Below are positions 10,870-35,496 of a stretch of DNA of 64,000 nt, piece after piece. The translations under genes and the position numbers were made by a program. The number at the start of each line of letters is the position of its first letter. The first letter of the stretch is position 1. The stretch comes from Phoronis australis (taxonomy: Eukaryota; Phoronida; Phoronidae). The stretch is from assembly GCA_002633005.1 (NCBI GenBank), contig NMRA01000487.1, positions 241,010-305,009 on the forward strand, read 5' to 3'. The notes under the pieces are model-generated. The model saw nothing but the letters and a program-made list of their open reading frames with translations. It was not told where the DNA came from and made no database searches.

Positions 10870-13800
10870 TCAAAGACAGTATATTCCCACGGTTTCAAAA
10901 GCAGCAGAAACATCAGCTACTGTATAATGTCTGTCTGCCGCAGCATTTTCTACACCGCAAGCCCCTTGGTTAAAGTCGGTTGTTGGCGTCCAGTAGTTAC
11001 GGTTGGCATCGGCAAATACCATGAACGCTGTCTGCGTCGTCCATCCTTCGGTTTTGGCGAGATTACAAAATGCTTTGTTGTATACACCGCTGCTGTGGTG
11101 AACATTCAATGAAGGTACGTATTCGTCTGCGTGGTCGATCGATTTACCGTCTTCTGGGGGGTTGCACATGTACCGTAGCGCGCCTTGGGGATCTTTCATG
11201 ATGTCAAACCCGACTAGAAAGTCGTTGCTTCCTCGAGAGAAGAATTCCACCGTTTCGCCGGCCATATCGGAGAAAGCTTCGTTAATTCCGCCCGACTGAA
11301 GCTGGTATTCAAGATTCGAGTTCTTCTCCGTGAACCCATGTGATACTTCGTGCGCCACCACGTCGAGACTAACAAGAGGGTAGAATCTTGACTGTCCGTC
11401 ACCGAACGTCATTGTTTCTCCGTCCCAGAATGCATTCTCGTATCCTTGTCCGTAGTGAACGCGAAAAAGGAGAGGCGGTTGTAAAGGCGCTGTTCCCAGT
11501 ATCTTCTGGTAGGCGGCGAAGACGACACTTCCAAAATGGTGGGCATCGTTGGCTGATGAGTAACCACCGTTAATTCGGTCCTTGGCGCCCTTCGTGCAGT
11601 CGACGACGAATACTTCTCCGCCAGACATCTGCTGTTTCAGATCAGAAGTTACCACAAGGTCGTTCTCGTATCTGCACTGCGTTTCTGATGAATCTGTTTT
11701 TACATCTAATTTGGGCATCTCTGTCCCGTCGTAGAAATATTCACCAATCTGAAAATGTAGTGAAGACACTTTGTTTTTGTAGACGACTAGCACAATTTGA
11801 ATCAAGTTGGTTTTTGTTTGATTTTCCATGCGTTACAGGGTTACAAGCGTGTTCTCAAATTGGCAAATACGGCATTGTTAATCGTCCAGTTAGAGCTTCG
11901 TGGTACCTTTTTCTATCGGTTAACGTACTTTGAAGTTGCCTCCAGGCCCGGCGTTCAGCTTATAAGATGTATTGATTTTACGAATGGCAACTTTGTCCAA
12001 ACCGTCCCATGATTCGATGACGCGGCCTGTAAAAAGGTCGACCTTGCAAAATGGGCGACCAACGTAAGTATTGTTCTCCACCAGGAAAGACACCAATGCA
12101 ATCAAAGACGCCTTAGTGTCTTTCTCATCTCTGCCTGAAAGTACAATTCAGTGTTTATTAGTTCATAAAATCGTTTTAGTTGATATCGTTTTGATTTGAT
12201 GTGACGTACGCCTTCAATGGTAGCGTGTGAGGTCGTGTCACCAAAACGTCCTCCAGCCACTAAAGGCCACCAATCTTTACCAGTCTACTTATTTTCTACC
12301 TGTTTTATATGTTCTCTACCTCATTTTTTTACATGTCGCGGAACATTTCCATACGTCCAAATATCAAGTCCGAAAAACTTGGGTTATTGGTGAACTTGTA
12401 AAGGCCTGCCATTTAAGGTACAAAACGTTATCACTTATAATGCGCCTGCAATTATGTGACTTGGTGCTGTCAGAAGGGTCCTTGACCAAGAAATAACATT
12501 CCAGCCCTGGCGTAGTTTGTCGCATCTGCTTCCTAAGTCTACGAATCTACTATCCGCTAGCAGGCTTTAAAATCTTCGTTGTGATTGTGAGCATTTCAAG
12601 TCAACTTGCCTGCGTAGATATAGTTTTGCACTTGGATGTTGCGAATACCAGAGTCGGAGTGGGCATTTTGGTCTTTGCAGATAGCCACAGGGTTGATGGG
12701 CGACGAGTCATCGATGTACGCCGGGACTGCAAGACGAATATAGAGTATCAGAAAATCGAGTTCTTTGTAATATCAAAACGCTATTCACTCACCAGATTTA
12801 GAGCTGCCAATCTTCTTCACGGTCAGCAGGGGCAAACAGCGTCATTTTCTCATTAACCCTGTTTTTCTTTTCATATAAGAGTTGTAGTTCTTTTCTCAAC
12901 AAGCTCAATTCACATCTTGCGAACTCAGTTCTTTTCTCATTGACTGCTTTGAATTGTCTCGCGTACCGCAGCGTGATAGTATTGCTGGGTGAAAATGTCT
13001 TTCACTTTATGAAATTTAATGAAGACCTATATAACGCAGATGACTTCTATTAGTGTTATTAATCATAGAAATTTGCAGAATGTGTTTGTTCATTGTATCT
13101 CAATTTTTAACGATAGGGCTCGTTTGCGTTTGTTGGTGCACCGTGAAATTGGCAAACAATATGTGAATCCGAGTAATCACCTAGCTGGATCGTCGTATTG
13201 CCACTCTTCCGAAAATGAGATATTTTTACAGTCTGTCGGTTACGTCTACATCACTGCTCTCACAAACTGCGGGTTAATTCAATAGCAAACTTGGTGCACA
13301 CGGAGGTCAACTATGTCACGTGCGTGTCGGGGGTGTGGCAGTTCAATGTCGCTCAGTCAACTTCGTGTCATTTATGTATGGAGCGAGTTTTGTAACGAAA
13401 TGAAAATTTGAGAGTAACAAAGCGCCAACGATGTCCTTACTTCTTGCGAGTTGCATCTCTTCTGATTTACTGGTCTTACCTAGTTCTTTTACATCCTCGA
13501 TGAAATCTCTTGCCAACATGCCATCGCTCCATCCACTGAACAGCTCGTTTATCTTGCTAACCACCAAGTTTGTACCATACACGGGAACGCCGCGGTAAAA
13601 CTGAGTAAATTTTACCTATGGATGAAACCATACAAGCTTACAAATGTCGTGCGCACGCAGGTTGCGTCAGACCCAGAACACTGGATATTTTTCGGTGTTC
13701 AAGTTTATTACAAAAAATCTAGTGCACATTAAGTGGGAGTTAAGTCTTAAAGACGGCCGTATTTTCGTAGTCTCTAGTTTCCCGCTCGGAAGGTGTTTCA

Positions 13801-16356
13801 TATCTGTGCAAGTGCGATTTTCAGTCGGAACAGCAAAGGGATTAGGTCAATAAACCGTGGAAAAATATGGGTATCCCCGGCTATCAAGTAAGTGATGCCA
13901 TTCTTAATCGATCTTCCTCCTGGTGTTGTTATTTTACGAATTAGCCTGTTATCCCAGAAATATCTCGGCACATTCGCCGGCATGCACTCTCCTTTATGAC
14001 AGTCCCATGACTTTCTGTTATTTTTGCTGATTGAAGTGCGAACATGCGCAGATATGAAACACCTCCGAGTGATACTTTGAGGTTACGGAACTCGAGGTGT
14101 TCCGGATGCCTCGAAACGTCCGGAACACCTCGGGTATTTTCCTATCTTTAAATTCATCCGGGACACCTTGAATGTGAGCCTTATCTGCGCATATGTGCGA
14201 ACTTCACCCACACAACCAACCATTCCGTCCGTCCAATACACCTGGGTATTTTTGCAGCCTCACGTTTCCCCTCGGAGGTTATCTGTGTTTGTCGAATTTC
14301 AATCAGACTTCTCTTTGAACTCATATGACTTGTCATACGCCTGAAGTCTGCACAAGCGCAGACAAAAAAAAAAGTTTCGCCTATCGTAAATTTGGGAATA
14401 CAAAAATTTACCCCAGTCGAAATTACCGAGTTGTTCCGAATACCCGGCGGAAGTGCTTCATATCTGTGCATGGAGGATATTCAATTATATGGTTTACCAT
14501 ATTCTTCTAGTCTAAAAAGATTGAAGTTGATCCAATGCCTAAACTGCATCGGACGTGTACAGGCCATACGTGGGACCCATTTCACAAAACACGTGATTTG
14601 AAACTCAAAGCAAGGAGTGTACTACACTCCTTGCTCAAAGGAACTCGTATATGTAAACAGACTACGTGTATATATAGTCATGAGCTTTTTTCTGAGAGAG
14701 GTTGCAGATGTCCGTGGCGTGGACCACATTTAATTGTTATAATTGTTGCTTGGCTTTTGAACCAAGTTACTGTCTTCAGATAACTCCCACAATCACCTGT
14801 GCTCCTGCTTCAGTGGTCGTCTCACCGTACACTTAACCTTCTTGTACACTGATTCCACAGAGCGAGTCTGGCCATCTCAGTCATTCACTTCTATTTATGG
14901 CAGTCGTTTCCTGTGATTCTCCAGAGAAAGTGTTCACAGCAACAGTTGCTTCTTCACATCTATATCCCAGAAATGACTCAGATAAAAACGACAAATGTCT
15001 AGATAAACATTCGTATCCATACCGAATCCAGGTTAATCCCCACAGGCAGCGTCCAAAACCATTACACAACTGCTTCCGCTTCACGTGGTCATCTCACTTA
15101 ACCCAGAGTGATTCTCTACTCAATTTCACTTCTAAACGCGGTAGGGTTCAACAGTAGGGGCTGTTAACGCACACGCCGTGTAATGACTGGGGTAAAAGAC
15201 CACAAACTAACTGCCAGACAAATGCCGGTAACCAAAAAGGCCACATTCCCGGCGCTTTGTTTTTGGTTACGTGCTTCAGATGGTATTTGGTTAGGCTGCT
15301 GTCCACCACTGCTTCCGCTGCTCTGTTTTTTTTCACATAACCTTCTACCTTGAAGAATCGGTGAGTCCAGAAGAAGTGTGATTATGTCACTTTCACTCAG
15401 GGCCTGTCAAAATACAGTAGGGTCCATGATTCCCCAGGACAAGTTCCACAGTCGAAGTTTCTCCCCTTCGATCATTGCATATTAATTCATCTTTGAGGCG
15501 ACAAAGATCAGTTGCCAAGTAAGATACATTCCTCCGTTCTCGATGCTTGGTCTTTGACCCCGGCCAAGTTAACAGGTACGGTGAGCGTCCTCAACTATAC
15601 AACTCAGTGCTTTCGCTCGCCTGATATCGTCACTATGCGGATAAACCCCACAAAGTAGAGTGATTTACCCAGAACGAGTAACCGCAGCATAAGTTGTTAA
15701 TTTTTCATACCGGGATCAGAGAAGCAATATTCCACTCAAAACGTCAACTGTCCGAGTTCTAAAAATGCTTCCACCGCTGAGTTTCAGCTCCTCCATTAGT
15801 TCCTTCAAGAAACTCAAGTCGTTCAGCCTGGGCTCCTATCAAACCCGAATTATCACGTGGAGGCAATTCGTGTCGGGCTGGTCACCGGTAGTATAGAGCA
15901 GCTTCGTCATTACTTGCCGTATGGCTCATTGAATTTAGCAGATGCGCAAATGAGGGACAGAGCTTGAGGCTACAAAAATGCCCTAGGTGCTCTTCTGAAA
16001 GGGTTTAATGTGCGAGGCACGAGAGACTTGTTGTCGGGTGGTAGGCAAAACATTTATTGGCTTACCTCGCCCACGCACTGTTTTATGCTCGGCGCGTGGT
16101 AAAACTGAATAAGTGGGATACTCGCCGCCAACACTGCCTCCGGCGAAGAAACGTCCTCACGGTTCATTTTGTCTTACCTTTTCTACACCGTCGTGCGTTA
16201 TGAACGACCTTCTCCATTCCAACGACTCGCCGTCGCCCGAAATGTTCACAGTTTTCATGAGAGAGGATAACGACATCGCACCAGCGCCATTTTCAGTTCT
16301 GACCCTCGCCAAATGAGCAGCATATGCGACGGAAGACAGTGACCATAGGAAAACAA
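10870..16356 (-). CDS. Secreted M4-family (thermolysin/pseudolysin-like) zinc metallopeptidase
   Basis: Exons in coding order: 16356-16178 (signal peptide and start of propeptide), 13600-13441 (FTP propeptide, FYRGVPVYGTNLVV), a poorly resolved piece ending at 12793, 12726-12610, 12134-11929 (VSFLVEN ... LFTGRVIESWDGL) and 11748-10870 (catalytic domain and stop). The catalytic exon has HEVSH (11338-11352), the third zinc ligand in GGINEAFSD (11266-11292) and the catalytic His in NVHHSSGVYNKAF (codon starting 11130). The DGKSIDHADEY and GACGV blocks resemble the pseudolysin/vibriolysin branch. The family digests extracellular protein after autocatalytic removal of the propeptide. The hydrophobic start VVFLWSLSSVAYA is a good signal peptide, but no in-frame ATG is present there; an acceptor at 16357 implies an upstream exon with the initiator. 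All joins checked are in phase except 13441 to 12793. Confidence 0.88.
14093..14132. repeat. Hairpin with 14-bp perfect stem
   Basis: CGAGGTGTTCCGGA (14093-14106) is followed after a 12-base spacer by its exact inverse (14119-14132). It lies in an M4 gene intron. No neighbouring terminator or gene end explains it. Confidence 0.7.
14604..14640. repeat. 23-nt palindrome flanked by a 7-bp direct repeat
   Basis: The palindrome CAAGGAGTGTA-C-TACACTCCTTG (14611-14633) is flanked on both sides by CTCAAAG (14604-14610 and 14634-14640). This is the pattern a very small palindromic insertion with target duplication would leave. Confidence 0.6.
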
Positions 16357-17213
16357 CTGACAAATAGGAAATGTGATTATGAAGTCTAGTTTAAATTGTA
16401 TTTTAGAGTCAATAAATATTAACTGACAAATGAATAGTCCACAAAAACGAAGCTAAAAAAGGGGTTGATACACATACACGAAAGCGACGGCCGTCAGCGA
16501 AAATGTTTTGGGTATGCTTGTTCAGATCACTATCCGTAAATTATGTTGAAGGTAAATGCCACCAAAATATTCCTCCGATTTCAAAAGTTCTAAATCAATG
16601 AAAGCATAAGCTCAAAAAATTTCATAGCGTGTGAACAAATAGTCAGTGCGACAACGTAGACAGTGACCTAACTATTCGTACGCAAAGTCGCTGAAGTCCA
16701 AGTCGTGCAAGCCATCAGGTACAAAGTTGTATCAGATTCGCATCAAGATGCTTGACTGAATATGATGTTGCTTTTGTGTGAATTCTTGTACGCTTATGAC
16801 TCCGTTTTCAATGATAAGATAACGACTTTACGTGTGGGAAACGTCATCGGGCAATAGAGGGAGACGACGGACAACTGTTTTTACAGGCGTAACGACAACC
16901 TTGTTAGTTTGCAGAAATCTATTCGAGAAAAATGATGCTTCAGTGTATTATGACACTATAATGTAACATATGTAATACTTTATAATAGTCAGGTGTGTAC
17001 CATATTTAGAATTTAAATTCTGACAGAAGTTCACATGTAAATATTCATCTACAAAGTTCCAGTCATCGTAGTGCTCTTTCAATGATTTTGCAATAATAGA
17101 CCAGGCAGAAACAAGAAAGGAGCTTAAAATTCGTGAGGCTCTACACATCAGTTGGTGCAAGCCTAATCTCAATAGGCAACTGGCATTATATATCAGGGGC
17201 TTAGGGACCTCAC

Positions 17214-17402
17214 CTTTGCAAAAAACTCCTTCAAAGAATGACCATAATAAAATAAAGTTATCCCGAAACTGGATCACAATAAAACGAATCTTGACCTCGG
17301 AAGCAGAGCAGGCCGATGTGTCTAAGCTGTCTGTATCAAGTGAATCATAGCTGAGCTGACCAGCAACTAGCTTTAGTTCATCGGGAATTTCGTATTTTGA
17401 CA
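17214..17402 (-). CDS. Candidate exon, unidentified
   Basis: An open frame of about 63 codons on the minus strand is bounded by a TAACAG acceptor and an AAAG|GTGAGG donor. It reads SKYEIPDELKLVAGQLS and then an acidic-Ser stretch (DSLDTDSLDTSACSASE) and a hydrophobic part (NFILLWSFFEGVF). It is not recognised as any family, and lies upstream of the M4 exons, so it could be an unrelated gene piece or chance. No homology was assessed. Confidence 0.2.
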
Positions 17403-17747
17403 CTGTTAGATCTCAGCTATATACTTGAGGCAGCTCTTCGCTACCGGTCAGTGTACTGGTTCTAGGCCCATTCTTATTCTCCGTGTTAGTTCACGGTTAC
17501 TGAACTCTTGATGGCTGCATCATTACTCGAGATTGCCCCCCACCTAGGGCGGACGTGGGAGATTCGGGATTCGGTACAAATATCATGAGAGCGGGGGTGT
17601 GGGGCGGGGGAGATAGTTTCAGTTGGCGAAGTCTCAATGGTTTGTGCCCCCAATAATTTTTGCCTTCCTACGGGCCTGCCTTTGGATAGGTTTAATGTAT
17701 TCTGTGCCATGTAATGGCTATTTTTATGGTGTTAAACACACGGCTGC

Positions 17748-17902
17748 CAGTGGCGGATTTAGAGGGGGGCCATGCCCCCTCCTCCCCCTAAAATTCTCCC
17801 AGATTCCCGGCAGTTCAGAGGTGCGAATGTCTGTCGGGAAAAATCCTGGGTAATATGCTGCCCTGCCCCCCCCCCCAACTCAAAATCCTGGATCCGCCCC
17901 TG
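17748..17902. mobile_element. hAT-like MITE (CAGTGGCGGAT ... ATCCGCCCCTG ends)
   Basis: The left end CAGTGGCGGATTTAGAGG and right end CTGGATCCGCCCCTG form short TIRs typical of hAT MITEs in animals. The interior is homologous to 49481-49622 (shared AAAATTCTCCCAGATTCC and the phrase CAAAATCCTGG). No 8-bp target duplication is visible. Confidence 0.6.
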
Positions 17903-17919
17903 GCAACAGGAATTGCATT

Positions 17920-17968
17920 GCAGCCGTGGGTGCATTTCAACGCTCTACGTCATTGCTCTTCACCATTT
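17920..17968. repeat. Tail fragment of the 145/435-bp composite repeat
   Basis: GCATTTCAACGCTCTACGT followed by ATTGCTCTT matches the tails at about 30950, 61935 and 63215. The hAT-like MITE abuts it. Confidence 0.5.
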
Positions 17969-19555
17969 GAGCATTCGTTGCAATGCTTTATCTGTCCAAG
18001 GTTATAATAAGTGTGTAGGTGGATAGATTGTTTTTCAAATAAGAATCATTCATTACACAACACACATCCGCTATCGAGGCTTCTCAGTATTGTCATGGCC
18101 GGAAAATTATTATTACATGTAGCTCAACTGTCTTACTCAATTGATTAATGCAGCAGAACATCTGTGCAAGTCGGGGTGGTGCGATGTTACAGTTTAAAGG
18201 TACATGCACCAAAATATTTCAAAATATACTAGACAAACTTCAACAGAAGTCTCCAAGACTCTGCAAAATTTGGATAATTTTTTTCCAGAATAATTTGTCA
18301 GTTTAGTCGATATTTTGTCAGACTTGAATGTGTATTGTGTCTAGTAGTCGCTAATTGTTTGTTTCTGAAGGGACTTACACAGAAACTTGTCGCAACTTCG
18401 ACTACGCGCAACGAGCAAAACTTGTCTAGTTTTTGTTTGACTAGAATTCAGTGGATTCTGTCATTGGATTCGTAGTCTATTCAAAAAGAAACATATATTT
18501 TATTAGCCATGCCAAATTACGACATTGTCTAGTTTATTTTGAAAACCAATGTATGTTAGTCTTTGCACCTTTACACAGTATGTTTTATGCTGTATAGTAA
18601 TTTGTTTGTATGTTAGAGAAAATAAAATCTTAGACAGATATCGTTAACTTAAAAAAGCTAAGTTACACACGTATAGTAATCACGGGTACCAGTGCTAAAA
18701 AATTCATCACGAACAGCGACCTCTTTTGGTGATTTCCAGTCCAGAGCGGCCATTTTTGAATGTTTACGTCGCGGTAGTTTCAATGTTTTTGTCCATTACT
18801 TTGCCTTCGAAGCTCCATATATTGCGAAAGGTGTTTCCCTGAATATCCTGATGCTTTGAAAAGTGCAAGCTTGATTTGAGGTAATCTTTGAGTTTCATGG
18901 TAAACACACAAGATTGATAATTCAATTCAATTAGATTTGTGACCAGTTCATTTGCAACCAATCATAGTACATCATACACATTTGCAGTCACTAGCCATTA
19001 GAGACGTAACCCTTTCTGTAAGTAAGTATTTACAAGTCTTAGGCTAATAATACTTGTAATATCACTGACTATGACAGTACAATACAGAATAACAAATAAT
19101 AAAATATAATCACATATGAAATGAGTCTTGTCCTCAATCAGTACCCTAGGCCTAGGGCCTTGGCGGGTACTGAGGACAGGACTTGCTAGGGCCTTGACAA
19201 TGACCACCGTCTCGATCGACCTTCGAGCCGGTGAAGGTCCTATAGGCGCTTCATATGTCAAAAGCTTTTTGGAAAATTTTGCCTCATACTTAGGAGGCCG
19301 TCAATGTCTTTCATTCCTTCCCACTCGAACAAATACTCCTGTAATCAATTTCGAGCAGTCCTTCATTCAGTTTCCCAAATCAGCAACTGGCCATTTTTAC
19401 ACTGCACGCGCCTGTAGATAAAATGTCATATGTCCATCGAGGTATGCATAGAACCAGAAAGGATTCCTGAAGAAAGCAAGTGCTTTTTAAGTTACAATTT
19501 TAAGTATGGAATGCATTTTTAACGAGGTGAAGACCTATTCAATGATCTGACTTGG
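17969..19555. other. Spacer with no supported gene
   Basis: AT-rich intergenic sequence. A palindromic GC-rich stretch CCCTAGGCCTAGGG lies near 19144-19157. No coding exon could be supported on either strand. Confidence 0.4.
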
Positions 19556-19599
19556 GCTACCACCTGTTTAAAATATAAAAGGATGATATTAGTTTAGAG

Positions 19600-19810
19600 A
19601 TCGATGGGGAGTACTGTACCCCTCGCCAGCCAGCCGAGGGGCTACGTGTTTCCTGTGGTCTGAGGCTGAGCTGCATGCATTCAGTACCAAACTGGGGGTA
19701 TAGATTGCAAGAATCTTGCGAGTACAATAGTGTAGTAATTGCGAAGATTTCCTGTGTCGGGAATCGAACCAGCAACCCTGATAAAAAAAGGAAGCATGCC
19801 AACCATTCGG
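19600..19810 (-). mobile_element. Candidate tRNA-derived SINE
   Basis: On the minus strand an exact B-box word GGTTCGATTCC (19760-19770) follows a tRNA-like 5' part (ATGGTTGGCATGCTTCC). Downstream comes an unrelated body with a hairpin CCCCTCG ... CGAGGGG (19619-19641). No poly-A tail or target duplication was pinned down. Confidence 0.4.
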
Positions 19811-20103
19811 GTAATAGACAATTGACCATTAGTGAGAGACTCATATGATTCACTGGAAGCACGTCTAACGCATTCCCCCCTTACCTACAGAATGGGCACA
19901 ACCAGGTAGGTGAGCACCATAACATATCGCATACAAGTCATTGATGTCCTTTGGCATCTTTACCACCACAACACAGGTGAACATTTACTTGTAAACATGG
20001 TGGTATCTGCTACCCAGCGTCGTCGTCAGCTAGGAGTCCATCTTCATCGTGGGTTTCAACCTTGACCTAGAACCCTCTCCGATGGTAGGTCTCTGAAGGC
20101 TGA

Positions 20104-21907
20104 TCAGACCTCCAGCCGACGCTGGGGTTGCCATTTGTTCTCACGCTGTAACCACAGCCACACGGTTGCTTCCTCCGCTGCTCTTACAGTAGACTTAAAC
20201 ATATCAGCTCGCCCTCTTGATGAAATGCCCAGTAGCTTCGTCATCCGCCACATGCTTCCAGCAATAAACCCTCGACATCCAACTTCTATGGGGAGACAGA
20301 AGCATTTCCAGCCATTCGCTGCACATTCCTGCGATAGCTCTGCGTACTTGAGTAGTTTCCTCTCGTGAGCCTCTTGCACCCTAGTCTCCCACGGCACCGT
20401 TAACTCGATCAAAGTCACTATCTTCTTGCTGTCTGCCCACAACACTATGTCTGGTCGTAACTGGGTTACTGCAATATGGCTTGGGAATGAACNNNNNNNN
20501 NNNNNNNNNNNNNNNNNNNNNNNNNNNNNNNNNNNNNNNNNNNNNNNNNNNNNNNNNNNNNNNNNNNNNNNNNNNNNNNNNNNNNNNNNNNNNNNNNNNN
20601 NNNNNNNNNNNNNNNNNNNNNNNNNNNNNNNNNNNNNNNNNNNNNNNNNNNNNNNNNNNNNNNNNNNNNNNNNNNNNNNNNNNNNNNNNNNNNNNNNNNN
20701 NNNNNNNNNNNNNNNNNNNNNNNNNNNNNNNNNNNNNNNNNNNNNNNNNNNNNNNNNNNNNNNNNNNNNNNNNNNNNNNNNNNNNNNNNNNNNNNNNNNN
20801 NNNNNNNNNNNNNNNNNNNNNNNNNNNNNNNNNNNNNNNNNNNNNNNNNNNNNNNNNNNNNNNNNNNNNNNNNNNNNNNNNNNNNNNNNNNNNNNNNNNN
20901 NNNNNNNNNNNNNNNNNNNNNNNNNNNNNNNNNNNNNNNNNNNNNNNNNNNNNNNNNNNNNNNNNNNNNNNNNNNNNNNNNNNNNNNNNNNNNNNNNNNN
21001 NNNNNNNNNNNNNNNNNNNNNNNNNNNNNNNNNNNNNNNNNNNNNNNNNNNNNNNNNNNNNNNNNNNNNNNNNNNNNNNNNNNNNNNNNNNNNNNNNNNN
21101 NNNNNNNNNNNNNNNNNNNNNNNNNNNNNNNNNNNNNNNNNNNNNNNNNNNNNNNNNNNNNNNNNNNNNNNNNNNNNNNNNNNNNNNNNNNNNNNNNNNN
21201 NNNNNNNNNNNNNNNNNNNNNNNNNNNNNNNNNNNNNNNNNNNNNNNNNNNNNNNNNNNNNNNNNNNNNNNNNNNNNNNNNNNNNNNNNNNNNNNNNNNN
21301 NNNNNNNNNNNNNNNNNNNNNNNNNNNNNNNNNNNNNNNNNNNNNNNNNNNNNNNNNNNNNNNNNNNNNNNNNNNNNNNNNNNNNNNNNNNNNNNNNNNN
21401 NNNNNNNNNNNNNNNNNNNNNNNNNNNNNNNNNNNNNNNNNNNNNNNNNNNNNNNNNNNNNGTGAACTCAGCCCTCTGCTCTCTTTCTTCCAGGAATACC
21501 TCGTCAGTGGTGACTGCTGACATCTCTACTATTGAAGCTTGAGTCTGTGTCTGGGCCAAAGCATAAGTCGCATCAGCCTCTTTCTCTTCACTGGCATTGA
21601 ATACAGTAGCTCTGTGGTTTCCTCCCCGGCTACTACCTTCATTCGTCTGACTAGAAGTACTTGCTGTACCATCTAAGCGCTGCCGTTGAAGACATTTCAT
21701 CTTCCCCTGATGTATTCTGACACCTCGTACATTCTTGCATACTTTGCCACAAACACAAACTCTCGTGTTGTCGATATTCAATCTCATTGTCCTTGTTCGT
21801 TGCCGTGTCATCATCGTCGTAATCTGATCATTGGGTCCTTCATCCTCCCCCCCTCTCGTAGGACCCTGAGGGTATTCTCTCGTATGGTTACTTGTAGCAC
21901 TTGACAT
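20104..21907 (-). mobile_element. LINE (non-LTR retrotransposon), interrupted by an assembly gap
   Basis: The 5' part (21907-21462) encodes a Ser/Thr-rich N-terminus with one C2H2-type finger, CVCGKVCKNVRGVRIHQGK, as in R2-like and related animal LINEs. The 3' part (20492-20104) encodes a typical C-terminal block: TQLRPDIVLWADSKKIV, ELTVPWETR, then GWKCFCLPIEVGCRGF, ending in a stop at 20104. The reverse transcriptase itself is missing: only 969 Ns separate the two parts, too few for a full polymerase, so the gap size is an estimate or the copy is internally deleted. Confidence 0.75.
20493..21461. other. Assembly gap (969 Ns)
   Basis: A run of N within the LINE; no sequence is available. Open frames drawn through it are meaningless. 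Confidence 0.99.
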
Positions 21908-22815
21908 TACACCGGAGGTAGGTTGCTAGCCTTTCCGGCGGTTTGGTTGTCTCTCATACACGTCCTGGACTCCTGGAATTTTTCCCATCACCACACCATG
22001 CATGAGGTCCACGAGTTCTAGATGGCAGTGTTTCATTGGTTTATCATTCGTTTTGCTGACAACACCAATTGTAGGTTATGTAAAAACAGTTTTCTTAGAT
22101 TTATTATCTATGTTTCAAAATTTTTCTGTTTATTTCGTGAAATCAGTGCATTTGCCACCACAGCAATCAGCACACATCAAACACACACTTAAATTACACC
22201 AGGAGGTACACAGACGGAAGTCAACGGTTTTTACACTGGGTTGGACAACCTCAGATTTCATTTGGCAACCTGGGATTTTTGCTAGGTCGCCAAATGCGAC
22301 TTGGTGTTAAGCTAAGCATCGAGCGCTGCTGTCGCAAAGTGAATTAGTTTTACTGTCCTGTCTTTTCTGGTTGGGCCCTAAACCTTTTGAAAGGAATCCA
22401 AGCTTGAGTTTGTGGAAAAGAAATCTGAATACCCAGACAATTTATTTCATTTAGAAGTATTAAAAGGTATGACCTCCAGAGATATCCCTACACACCTTGT
22501 GAGAGGTAGTTGAAGTTGGCTAGATTAATCATTAATTTCCTTTGTTGGAATGATAAAGCCCCGCTTAGATTCATCAAGGAGTTTACCATGTACATCTGGG
22601 CACAAGCCTGTGAGCTTATGAAATGGTAGTAGGCTTGTATCGTACATTTCGTCTGGTGCATTTGTAGTTGTCGGGCTGCGAGGAAGTCCAATGACACCAG
22701 GCATCTGCCCGATGACGTAGACTGGGATTTAGTGTTGATAATACATTGAGCTAGGTAAATTATGATGGTTTAGAAAAATGAATTTGTTAATTCATTCTGT
22801 CAAAACTGAATAATG

Positions 22816-35496
<12,681 letters not shown>

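Noticed and set aside
11749-11829. Met-initiated extension of the M4 catalytic exon as an intronless gene
   Set aside because: An acceptor at 11749-11750 and an in-phase upstream propeptide exon show that this part is intron.
20381-21907. 508-codon frame and the plus-strand frames crossing the N block
   Set aside because: They are open only because N is not read as a stop; only the flanking LINE pieces are real.
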